A stretch of 60,692 nucleotides of DNA, taken from NCBI GenBank assembly GCA_024275135.1, contig JAJRZS010000012.1, positions 1 to 60,692 on the forward strand, given 5' to 3'. Of this stretch, positions 43,149-50,715 are shown in pieces. The stretch is from Planctomycetota bacterium. Its GTDB lineage: Bacteria; Planctomycetota; UBA1135. Made by a program: the position numbers and the translations under genes. Below the pieces are notes generated by a model. The model saw only the letters and a program-made list of their open reading frames with translations, was not told where the DNA came from and did not search any database. How positions within the stretch are numbered: the first letter of the stretch is position 1; each line of letters opens with the position of its first letter.

Positions 43149-44678
43149 CTAGTTTTCGCCTCGACGCGCGTCGAAGAACAGACAATGCCCAGTGGCGTCT
43201 TTTTTGACCCCCACCGACACCGGTTTGGGGTCGATTTCTTTCGCCAAATCAATCATCTGATCCTCGGTGCGGTAAATCAGATGCCAGGCCGTGCCGTACT
43301 CCATAATCCAAGTGCTGTCCGGCACCCGCATCAGGTTGCCAATGAACAAACGCCCACCGGGATTGAGTAAGTTGTAAAGCTGGGCAACGGTGCGCTGAGC
43401 CAGCGGCTGTAGCAAGTAATCAAACAGGCCCATGGAGTAAATCAAATCAACGCCTTGGATGACCTGATCCACCAATTCCTGCTCCGCACCTTTCTTTGGC
43501 GCAATCAACTGCCTTAATGAGAAGTGCAAGCAGTGAAATTCGATGGGCGGATTATCGCCGCGCTCGCCGCGAACTCGGTTGAGCTCATCCAGGCACATGC
43601 GTAAAGAATCTTCGTCTTGGTCGACAAGCAGAATCTCCACTTTGTGCGGGAAATGCGCAAAATCTCGAATCAAGCGACGCAACTCCACAGCTGGGCCGCT
43701 GGCCAACGACAAAATCCTCACCGGCCGGTCGAGAGAAACCGTTTCTTTGGCTGCATCGTAAGCTACTTGGCCACGGGCCTTAATCGTGCGCCCCAAAGAG
43801 TTGTGCTGAGCAATGTAATGCAAGAAGCGCTGGTAAAGCGTTTCCCCTTGCAACACATCGGTTTGTGCAAGCTCCATCATGTGGAAGTCGCCAGCGTAGC
43901 CTTGGGGTTTGTCATAAGCGCGCCACAACATTTCGCACTTGCGGAATTCTTGCATGATGACACCTTGCCCGTACATCAAACCAAGTTCCACCTGGCGATC
44001 ATTGAAGGACGCAGTCATCTCATCCAGCTCTTCCGTCACTCGACGGAATTCCGGCCCCCAAATCTCATAAAACGCTTCACACAAACGCCAGCTGCGATCG
44101 GTGGCACGCCAACGCCCGGAAGCGTCGCCGGCTTGTTTGGCATCCAAAATGTTTTTGGCTTCGCGCAGCAACTGATGCAAATGGGTTACCCGCGCGCGCC
44201 ATTCGGCCGGCAAGACCTCGGCATAGGAACGCAATTTTTCCAAAGCATGGCCCAGCCTCTGTTCAACAAAATCATCGCGGAAGCGAATCTCTTGCAGGCT
44301 AAGAGGGCCGCCTAAAAAGCGAATTCCAAAACGCAGCTGCTTGCCATCCTGAGGATAGACCACTTGCGCTCGCCCGCTCCACACAGTGCGGCCACGATGA
44401 CGGAAGCGCACATCTTCAATTTCGCTCCCCTCTTCTAAATCGAGGGGTTGCTCGCTCTGCAACCCCAAACCTGTGGACGACACATCCACCACCTGCAAGT
44501 CTTCATAGGCCCGGCCGTTGGCGCGGAAACTACAAGTGGAGTCGAACTCCAAGGCGGAAACTTCCAAACGCTCCGGACGGAAACGGAACTGATTGGAGGC
44601 GCCTTGTAAGTCGGCGTGAAAAGCCCCGTTGGGGTCGGGGGCAGAGGCGGCGGCCGGGAGGGGATCTTGGCTAGTCAT
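43149..44678 (-). CDS. PhcB-type SAM-dependent methyltransferase with PilZ-like N-terminal domain
   Basis: ATG at 44678 gives 509 residues. Residues about 30-130 look like PilZ: VVDVSSTGLGLQSEQPLDLEEG fits the D/NxSxxG core, but the canonical RxxxR cyclic-di-GMP motif is not clear. The C-terminal part (about 230-505) has the KPQGYAGDFHMM signature of the 3-hydroxypalmitate methyl ester biosynthesis group. Then come motif I VRILSLASGPAVELRRLI, motif II EILLVDQDEDSL, IYSMGLFDYLL and GGRLFIGNLM. PhcB makes the 3-hydroxy fatty acid methyl ester autoinducer in Ralstonia. The product here is not known. Confidence 0.85.
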   Translation of the reverse strand: MTSQDPLPAAASAPDPNGAFHADLQGASNQFRFRPERLEVSALEFDSTCSFRANGRAYEDLQVVDVSSTGLGLQSEQPLDLEEGSEIEDVRFRHRGRTVWSGRAQVVYPQDGKQLRFGIRFLGGPLSLQEIRFRDDFVEQRLGHALEKLRSYAEVLPAEWRARVTHLHQLLREAKNILDAKQAGDASGRWRATDRSWRLCEAFYEIWGPEFRRVTEELDEMTASFNDRQVELGLMYGQGVIMQEFRKCEMLWRAYDKPQGYAGDFHMMELAQTDVLQGETLYQRFLHYIAQHNSLGRTIKARGQVAYDAAKETVSLDRPVRILSLASGPAVELRRLIRDFAHFPHKVEILLVDQDEDSLRMCLDELNRVRGERGDNPPIEFHCLHFSLRQLIAPKKGAEQELVDQVIQGVDLIYSMGLFDYLLQPLAQRTVAQLYNLLNPGGRLFIGNLMRVPDSTWIMEYGTAWHLIYRTEDQMIDLAKEIDPKPVSVGVKKDATGHCLFFDARRGEN

Positions 44679-44902
44679 CTGGGAGCTATGAGGGCTAGAG
44701 AGGCAAGGTGTGCCGTGGGCAAAGGTTCCCATCGGCAGCCACCCGAGAAATTCACTCGGGATTCCGCAGAAGATAAGGAATGTCTAGCCGTCCAGGCAAA
44801 AAACAAGCTGTTTTGCCTGTATTGACAAAAATTAGCCGCCAACGAAGCGTCTTTCGTCAAATCCATGCCCCCTTTTAGGAAGCTGCAAACCTGTCTTCCC
44901 CC
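44679..44902 (-). promoter_or_regulatory. Upstream region of the PhcB-like gene with two inverted repeats
   Basis: This 224-bp region lies between the exported protein (44903) and the methyltransferase. It contains a 9-bp hairpin (arms 44793-44801 and 44811-44819, CAGGCAAAA) and a 6-bp hairpin (44742-44747 and 44755-44760, CCCGAG). Neither is followed by a T-run of terminator quality. I could not match it to a known riboswitch. No ORF is convincing. Confidence 0.3.
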
Positions 44903-45739
44903 CTAGCGCGGGCTTTGCTCTTCTTCTCGGGGCGGTGGGGTTCCACGACGCGCGCCGGGCCCCGGATGCCACGGACGTGATCCGGCTCTACCTTGGTTCG
45001 GCGGCCCAACTTCCCCGCGCGGCGGCCGACCCTCATGCGGCCCGGGGAAGTTGCCGAAAGAGCGGCCACCCATCGCTCGTACCTGACGGAAAAACTCTGG
45101 TGCTGGCAAGCCCTTCAAGCGTCGTTGTTGTTCGGGATCGATACCAGACTCCCCCCAAAAATCACGGCGCGCCGCGTAGTCGAGGAATTGCCATTTCTGC
45201 ACTTCCATCAACACGCCCATGGCCTCTTCGAAAGGAGCATGCTGCAACCAATCGGCGGTCTTTTTACCAATCCAACCTTCAGCATAGGCTTTTTCCAACC
45301 CCTGCCGCACTTGCTCCTGCCGCGCTTGCAAAAAGGATTCTCGATTGCGGCCCGCTTGCGGAAAACGACGCTGTAACGATTCGCCCCGCGTGCGCAAACT
45401 ATCCATGACTTTGCGCCTCAAATAACGCTGTTGCTCTTCGCTCGACATCGCCTGATAACGCGCCTGCTCTTCACTCGACATCGAATTCAGCAAACGCTTT
45501 TTCTCTTCCTCGAAAACTTTGCGGCGTTGTTCCAGTCGCTGCCGCTGCTGAGGATCCATTTGGCGGAATTGCTCCATGCGTCGCCGCAGTTCTTCGCGCT
45601 CATGCGGCGGCAAGTTCGACCACCATTGCTCCGGCCCTTGTTGCGCATGCGGCGCCGGACCTTGGGGAGGTAAATCTTGAGGAGGGTTCGCTGGACCTTG
45701 TTGCATCCAGGCAAGAGTCATAAAAAGAAGTGCGATCAT
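44903..45739 (-). CDS. Exported Gln/Arg/Pro-rich protein (DUF3106-like)
   Basis: A 278-residue protein with a short signal peptide (MIALLFMTLAWMQQGPA). Long helices follow, with MDPQQRQRLEQRRKVFEEEKKRLLNSMSSEEQARYQ and a repeated SMSSEEQARYQA / AMSSEEQQRYL motif (residues about 97-120). The C-terminal 60 residues are Pro/Gly/Arg-rich and disordered. The pattern resembles DUF3106/Spy-like periplasmic proteins, some of which bind metal or sense envelope stress. It is coupled (ATGA) to the membrane anti-sigma-like gene, which suggests it could be the third component of that switch. Confidence 0.65.
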   Translation of the reverse strand: MIALLFMTLAWMQQGPANPPQDLPPQGPAPHAQQGPEQWWSNLPPHEREELRRRMEQFRQMDPQQRQRLEQRRKVFEEEKKRLLNSMSSEEQARYQAMSSEEQQRYLRRKVMDSLRTRGESLQRRFPQAGRNRESFLQARQEQVRQGLEKAYAEGWIGKKTADWLQHAPFEEAMGVLMEVQKWQFLDYAARRDFWGESGIDPEQQRRLKGLPAPEFFRQVRAMGGRSFGNFPGPHEGRPPRGEVGPPNQGRAGSRPWHPGPGARRGTPPPREEEQSPR

Positions 45740-46116
45740 CGGGGTACCTCCAGAGCGTAATCCAACACCCAAGTTCCATTTTCAGCATCTAAAAACGCCT
45801 GCTCCAATTCCTCGTCGGACAAGACATCGAGAACTTCCAACACATCACGGTTTTGGTAAATCTCTTCCAAATCAAGAGCAGCATGATTGGCGCCACTCGA
45901 CAGCACCGGTTCTTGGTGCAAAGGTTGTACCCCATGGCCAAGCCAAAATCCAACCGACAACAGCAAAGCTGCCGCCGTGGCCAAACCAAAGCGGCGAGGC
46001 CAAGGAGAGTGGGCATGTTCTTCGGCCAAAGCCGCATCCAGCACCTTGGCGGTAAAATTTTCCGCAGGCGTGGCGCCGGGGTCTTGGTCGAGAATGTCGT
46101 CGAGCCAGTCAGTCAT
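45736..46116 (-). CDS. Single-pass membrane protein, probable anti-sigma partner of the adjacent ECF factor
   Basis: A 126-residue protein with an acidic N-terminus (MTDWLDDILDQDPGATPAENFT), one transmembrane helix (about 43-60, FGLATAAALLLSVGFWLGHG) and a C-terminal acidic helix with LEEIYQNRDVLEVLDVLSDEELEQAF. The start overlaps the ECF sigma stop by 8 bp. The size and layout fit a small anti-sigma factor, but no zinc motif is present, so the assignment is by context. Confidence 0.65.
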   Translation of the reverse strand: MTDWLDDILDQDPGATPAENFTAKVLDAALAEEHAHSPWPRRFGLATAAALLLSVGFWLGHGVQPLHQEPVLSSGANHAALDLEEIYQNRDVLEVLDVLSDEELEQAFLDAENGTWVLDYALEVPR

Positions 46117-46723
46117 TTTCTGCCTCCCGAAATGGGGACAAAAGGATGCGTAGGTTTTCTCTGGCGCGATGCACCAAAGACTTGGCAGCTTGGGGGCTGA
46201 TGCTGAGGATTTCAGCGATTTCTTGCAGCTCCAAGCCGTCGTAATGTTGAAACACCACCGCCGCGCGTTGGTTCTGCGGAAGTTTGGCCAAGGCGGCCTG
46301 AATCAAATCCCCCCATTCCTTCAACTCCGCTGGCAGCGTGCTGGGATTGGCGTCGACCTTTGCTTCCACCTCTAGCTCACAGCCTTCCGCATCCTTTGGG
46401 AGCGAACACAAGGGTTTTCTCTTGTTCCCGCGCAGCTGATTCAGCGCCAAGTGGTAGCAAATCCGATAGAGGTAGGTGGTGAACTTGCCCTGAGGTCGAT
46501 AGTTCTCGCGGCTGCGCCAAACCCGCAAAAAGGCCTCCTGAGCCAAGTCTTCCCAAGGCCCATGGCGGCCAAGCAGGCGCCGCAACATCGAGCAGGCGGC
46601 AAGTTGATAGTGATCCACCAAGGCCACGAAAGCCTGAATTTGACCTGCCTGCACCTGCAGCATCCAACCCACACCCAAATCCTCGGCATAGGGGCCTGCA
46701 CCTGCGGCATCGGATTTATTCAT
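46109..46723 (-). CDS. ECF-family RNA polymerase sigma factor
   Basis: 204 residues with the ATG at 46723; the frame is open further but upstream codons overlap lepB. Region 2 is visible in WEDLAQEAFLRVWRSRENYRPQGKFTTYLYRICYHLALNQLR. Region 4 is ALAKLPQNQRAAVVFQHYDGLELQEIAEILSISPQAAKSLVHRARENLR. This is a typical RpoE-like factor. It overlaps the lepB stop by 8 bp and is followed by a membrane protein and an exported protein. Confidence 0.9.
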   Translation of the reverse strand: MNKSDAAGAGPYAEDLGVGWMLQVQAGQIQAFVALVDHYQLAACSMLRRLLGRHGPWEDLAQEAFLRVWRSRENYRPQGKFTTYLYRICYHLALNQLRGNKRKPLCSLPKDAEGCELEVEAKVDANPSTLPAELKEWGDLIQAALAKLPQNQRAAVVFQHYDGLELQEIAEILSISPQAAKSLVHRARENLRILLSPFREAEND

Positions 46724-47819
46724 CGCGCCACCCTCGCATGGACCAACCGCGGGGCCAAAGGCGTCCCCCGACCGTGCCCAAGAGTCGGTCTTGGGAGACG
46801 GCGCCATACTGGCGGGAATCGCGGCTCTGTTCGGGGTGGTCACCTAAAAGAAAGTATTGATGCTCAGCTAACTGCAACCCCGACGACACCGCATAGGTTC
46901 CGTCACTTTGATAAAGAATATCGCGACCCAGACGCAGCCTCGCAATCGCCAGCGGCCCCACCCCGCCAACGCCAACTTGTTCAAAATGGCTCAGCTCAGC
47001 GGGAACTTCCGATAAAGCATGGGGGGACGGATGTTCAACGGCAATCGGCGCAAACAGCGGCTCTTCATCCAGGCTCAGCGTCAACAAGTCATCGGTTACA
47101 GTAAAAAACAGCTGCCCTTGCCGCCGTGCGGACATCAACTCTTTCTCGACCAAAACAACCCTTGTGCTTTCTGGTTCTTCCACGCGCTCCACACGCAAAG
47201 AAGAACCGCCATCGAACAGATGCGCATGAAAGGTGGAGCTCCCTTTGCGCAAAACCAATTCCAATTCTGCCGAGGATTGTTGGAGTTGAAAATCCACTGC
47301 ACAGCCCAAATCAATGGCTGGCAAACTGCCTGCTATTCTTTCGCCTCGTAGCAACATGTCGGCCATCGGCGGGTGACGTAGGAATGCCAGGCCCGAGGTT
47401 TCCAAATGCCACCACTGTTGCTCGTCAAGCTGAAACCCATTTGCGGATAGGCGAAAAAACTTGTCTATAGTTGGTCCAGCCACATCCAACATCGGCACCA
47501 AATCCGCAACCGATTGCACCAGGCGTGAGTAGCGCTTGCCATTGACAAACAAATCTCCCTGAGCAAGTTGCACCAAATCGCCTGGCAAACCAGCCACGCG
47601 CTTGACAGCGAGAATGCCAGAGCCCGGTTCGCGGAAAACAACGAGGTCGTCGCGCTGGGGCGTAGAAGAAGAAATCCAGAGCCAGTCGCCCTCGAACAAA
47701 CTTGGCTCCATGGAATGCCCAACCACGCGATAGGGTTGATGCTTCCACAAAAACCAAAGCAACAGGAAAGAGAATACGAAAAGGAGCGAAAGTTTTTGCC
47801 GGCCGCTCAAAATCAACAC
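46716..47819 (-). CDS. lepB: Signal peptidase I with a large insert
   Basis: Inner-membrane peptidase that removes signal peptides of exported proteins. One N-terminal transmembrane helix (LSLLFVFSFLLLWFLW) is followed by the nucleophile Ser36 in GHSMEPSL and the general base Lys73 in VKRVAGLPGD. Box E, LLGDHPEQSRDSRQYG, is near 327-342. At 367 residues it is longer than most signal peptidases because about 240 residues separate the Lys box from box E. The insert contains no motif I know and is rich in beta-strand-like segments. It shares an operon with the ECF sigma gene. Confidence 0.93.
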   Translation of the reverse strand: MLILSGRQKLSLLFVFSFLLLWFLWKHQPYRVVGHSMEPSLFEGDWLWISSSTPQRDDLVVFREPGSGILAVKRVAGLPGDLVQLAQGDLFVNGKRYSRLVQSVADLVPMLDVAGPTIDKFFRLSANGFQLDEQQWWHLETSGLAFLRHPPMADMLLRGERIAGSLPAIDLGCAVDFQLQQSSAELELVLRKGSSTFHAHLFDGGSSLRVERVEEPESTRVVLVEKELMSARRQGQLFFTVTDDLLTLSLDEEPLFAPIAVEHPSPHALSEVPAELSHFEQVGVGGVGPLAIARLRLGRDILYQSDGTYAVSSGLQLAEHQYFLLGDHPEQSRDSRQYGAVSQDRLLGTVGGRLWPRGWSMRGWRDE

Positions 47820-47820
47820 C

Positions 47821-49212
47821 TCAAGCCGACGTCAGCATCCACGAAGCCATGCCTAAAAACAACACGGTGGACGACATATCGCTCACAGCCATCATCACCG
47901 GCCCTGAAACCAAGGCCGGGTCGAGGCCAATCGCTTCGCTGCCCATAGCAATACAACTAGAGGCGGTTGCCGACCAAGTCATGGCCACCATGAGAGCGAA
48001 ACTCAAGGTGATGCCAATTTGCATATCGCCAATGAACATGCTCATTGCCGGAGCAGCTACCAAAGCACATAACAGCCCCAAAGCTAGGCCGATTTTGACT
48101 TCTCCTAAAAAGACGGAAAGGCGGCGGCCGCGCATGATTTGCCCTACAGCGAAACCACGGACCAAAACCGCAGAAGTTTGATTGCCGACGGTTCCCGCTA
48201 AGGCCAAGGCCATCGGTAAATAAGTTACAACGATACCAATCGGCGAGTTGTCGACGGAAGTGGCGTCGATATGGGCAAGGCTTGCCATGACCTTCGCAAT
48301 CACCAAGCCGGAAATCACGGGTACCGCCAACATGGGTGCGCGGTGCGCCACCATATGACGCAAAGGCTCGCCCGCGTCGGAGCCACCATGCGCGCCGGCC
48401 AACAGCAAGGCGTCTTCGGAGCCTTCATCTTCCATGACCTCCAGGGCGTCATCGGAAGTGACAATGCCAACCACCACATCGCGCGGATCCAACACTGGAA
48501 TCGCGGACAAATTGTAGTGCAAAATCCGGTGCGCCACATCTTCCTTGTCTTCATCGACGCGGGCGTGGATGACATCCGGAATCATGACCTCGGCCACAGT
48601 TTGATGAATGCTGGCTTCAATCAATTCGCGCGTGCTTAAAACGCCCACCAACTTGCCTGCATCGTCGACCACAAAAACCACGTGGATACTTTCCGCCTCG
48701 CCTTCGTCGCGCTTGATGCGTTTCAGCACGTCGCCGATATTTTCATCCGCCTTGGCGGTGAGAAACTCGGTGGTCATCATGCCACCGGCGGTATCGGGAG
48801 CGTATTCCGAAAGGTGGCGCAACTCCGCAGCGTCTTCCGGGGTGACAAAACACATCACCTCCAAGCGCAACTCTTCCGGCAACAGCTCCAATAAGTCGGT
48901 GCCATCGTCGTAGGACAATTCGCCCAGCAAGCGGCCTACAAATTCCGGCTTGGCATCCTCCAGCAGACGCTTCTGCAAGAGCTCTTCCGCCTCGGCCAAA
49001 ACTTCGGCCGCATCCTTCAAATCGAGCTCGGTAAAAATACGCCGCGCCTCCTCGGGAGCGAGGTCGAGCCACATTACATCGGCCAAATCGGCAGCATGTT
49101 GCCCTTCACCTGGGTGGAAAGGGGTTCCCGGTGGCAGCTCCAAATGCTCCCGGAGCGCCTTCAGCACCTGGTGGCGAACTTCCCGACGGCGGACGCGCGG
49201 CATGTTCCCCAT
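47821..49212 (-). CDS. mgtE: Magnesium transporter MgtE
   Basis: A 463-residue Mg2+ channel/transporter. The acidic MgtE-N domain (about 40-140, AEVLAEAEELLQKRLLE, DLLELLPEELRLEVMCF) precedes two CBS domains (GGMMTTEFLTAKADENIGDVLKRI, TVAEVMIPDVIHARVDEDKEDVAHRI). Five transmembrane helices follow from about 300, with the pore-forming region YLPMALALAGTVGNQTSAVLVRGFAVGQI. Cytoplasmic acidic residues sense Mg2+ and gate the pore. An inner ATG at 49203 is an alternative start. Confidence 0.95.
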   Translation of the reverse strand: MGNMPRVRRREVRHQVLKALREHLELPPGTPFHPGEGQHAADLADVMWLDLAPEEARRIFTELDLKDAAEVLAEAEELLQKRLLEDAKPEFVGRLLGELSYDDGTDLLELLPEELRLEVMCFVTPEDAAELRHLSEYAPDTAGGMMTTEFLTAKADENIGDVLKRIKRDEGEAESIHVVFVVDDAGKLVGVLSTRELIEASIHQTVAEVMIPDVIHARVDEDKEDVAHRILHYNLSAIPVLDPRDVVVGIVTSDDALEVMEDEGSEDALLLAGAHGGSDAGEPLRHMVAHRAPMLAVPVISGLVIAKVMASLAHIDATSVDNSPIGIVVTYLPMALALAGTVGNQTSAVLVRGFAVGQIMRGRRLSVFLGEVKIGLALGLLCALVAAPAMSMFIGDMQIGITLSFALMVAMTWSATASSCIAMGSEAIGLDPALVSGPVMMAVSDMSSTVLFLGMASWMLTSA

Positions 49213-49280
49213 GTTAGCTTCGCCCGCCCCCTCCCACCCAGCACTAGCGCAGGTGGGCAGTTTCTGCTTATCATGGGCTT

Positions 49281-49595
49281 GTGTCTAAAGTCACCCCCAC
49301 AGAACTTTCGGACCGACGCCGCCTTGCGCGATTCTTTCGCCGCAATGCTTATTGCCGTCGGCCAGATTCCACCCGCCAGCAAAAAGGGCGCCGCAGCTAC
49401 CACAAGGGCTGGGAGGTACGCTTGGTGTTGAAGGACGAAGACGAGGTTGCCTTGGTTTGCGCTCTGATTCGCAAAGTCGGCTTCAACCCCGGCCGCCCCT
49501 TCCGCAAAGGGCGGAAATGGATTGTCCCTGTCTATGGGCAAGAGGCTGTCGAATCCTTCCGCGCCTGGTCCGAATTGCTCGAAGTGCATAGCTGA
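49281..49595 (+). CDS. Small basic protein of unknown function
   Basis: A 104-residue protein with GTG start at 49281. It has an Arg-rich N-terminal half (RRRLARFFRRNAYCRRP) and a compact alpha/beta C-terminal half with LVLKDEDEVALVCALIRKVGFNPGRPFRKGRKWIVPVYGQEAVESF. The last part resembles a small ferredoxin-like fold, but I do not recognise a family. It is divergent from mgtE by 68 bp. Confidence 0.6.
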   Translation: MSKVTPTELSDRRRLARFFRRNAYCRRPDSTRQQKGRRSYHKGWEVRLVLKDEDEVALVCALIRKVGFNPGRPFRKGRKWIVPVYGQEAVESFRAWSELLEVHS

Positions 49596-49640
49596 CAAGA
49601 TGGCGGGAGTCATGCATACTCGGGGTACTCCTTTTTTCCC

Positions 49641-50705
49641 TTGCATCACTCCTCTCCTCTCGACGGCCTGCTCGAAGTTTGCGACCAACTTCGCGAAATC
49701 CAAGATCAAAGCGCGCGTGGCGCCATCCTTAGCGAAGATGCTTTGCGTCAAGCAAGGCTGCGTGTGGCCACCGTGCAAGAACAGGTCTTCCCCAGCCTGC
49801 CCGGCCTCAAGCAAAACCCCAAAGCCGCCAACCTCGAGCCGCCAGCGTTATTGATTTTGGCCCTGTTGTTTCACCGTCGGCTCAGCGGTGGCAACGATGC
49901 CCTCTCCGGCGCCCATCTTTGCAGCCTGCTTTTGCGCGCTGGCTACCCCCGCAGCCAGGCACTGCATTTGCTCGGTCCTAGCGGGCCTCTGCGCCAGGGA
50001 GATTGGCTGTTGTGTGAAGTACCGCGCCAGGGCTTTGATCCTTTAGACAGCTACTTTCACCCCAGCCCCGACGCTCTGCAGTTATTTGGGCCCCCCTCCT
50101 CGGCCACGCCCCCGGCCCCAACCCCGCCCGCGCAACAACCTCAACCTTTTGCCGATGAGACGGAGTATTTGTGGGAAATCGGGCGCTGGCGGCAAATTTG
50201 CGGGCAACGGGCTGACGCCTTGTTCGAGTCGGACCCGCTCCACAACCTTTGCTCCCCTCGGCTACAGCATTTGCGCCACACCGCTCATGCGCAGTGGGTA
50301 CGCCTCCGCCAACGCCTCGCCCTCACGCCAGGGGCACGCGAGTTTGGCCTGGAGCGATTGGCCTCCACCTTCAAGCTCGGCCAAGACCACATTTTGATTT
50401 TGGCGCATCTACTTTTTGCCGAAATTTTGGATGGGGAGTTCTACATGGCCCCAGGCGAATGCTTGCGTTTGGTTTCTGGCCATCGCGATGACTTATTGCA
50501 CAAGCGCAAGCTGGTTTCCCCCCAGGGCCGCCTTCGTCGCGAAGGAATAATCCTAGCCGACAACGAAGAATCTGCGAAAATGCTGGCGGTGCCGTTGTGC
50601 CTCGCCGACTGGGTCTTGGATCAAGTGCTGGCCAAGGTAGGACGGTCGCCAAAATGGAATCCGCAAGAATTGGAAGATTTCTTGCGCGACGAAAACGAGC
50701 GCTAA
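49641..50705 (+). CDS. Unknown protein, resembles the N-terminal domain of some AAA ATPases but lacks the ATPase
   Basis: A 354-residue protein with TTG start at 49641. It has a helical N-terminal part, a Pro-rich linker (about 150-172, TPPAPTPPAQQPQP), and a C-terminal segment REFGLERLASTFKLGQDHILILAHLLFAEILDGEF plus RLVSGHRDDLLHKRKLVSPQGRLRREGII. The latter recalls the winged-helix-type region that precedes AAA modules in some ATPases. No Walker A motif is present, so it is not itself an ATPase. It could be an adaptor. Confidence 0.45.
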   Translation: MHHSSPLDGLLEVCDQLREIQDQSARGAILSEDALRQARLRVATVQEQVFPSLPGLKQNPKAANLEPPALLILALLFHRRLSGGNDALSGAHLCSLLLRAGYPRSQALHLLGPSGPLRQGDWLLCEVPRQGFDPLDSYFHPSPDALQLFGPPSSATPPAPTPPAQQPQPFADETEYLWEIGRWRQICGQRADALFESDPLHNLCSPRLQHLRHTAHAQWVRLRQRLALTPGAREFGLERLASTFKLGQDHILILAHLLFAEILDGEFYMAPGECLRLVSGHRDDLLHKRKLVSPQGRLRREGIILADNEESAKMLAVPLCLADWVLDQVLAKVGRSPKWNPQELEDFLRDENER

Positions 50706-50715
50706 CCTCAGTACC

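Noticed and set aside
44742..44760. Cyclic-di-GMP or cobalamin riboswitch upstream of the phcB-like gene
   Set aside because: I could not find the conserved core sequence of either class; only simple hairpins are visible.
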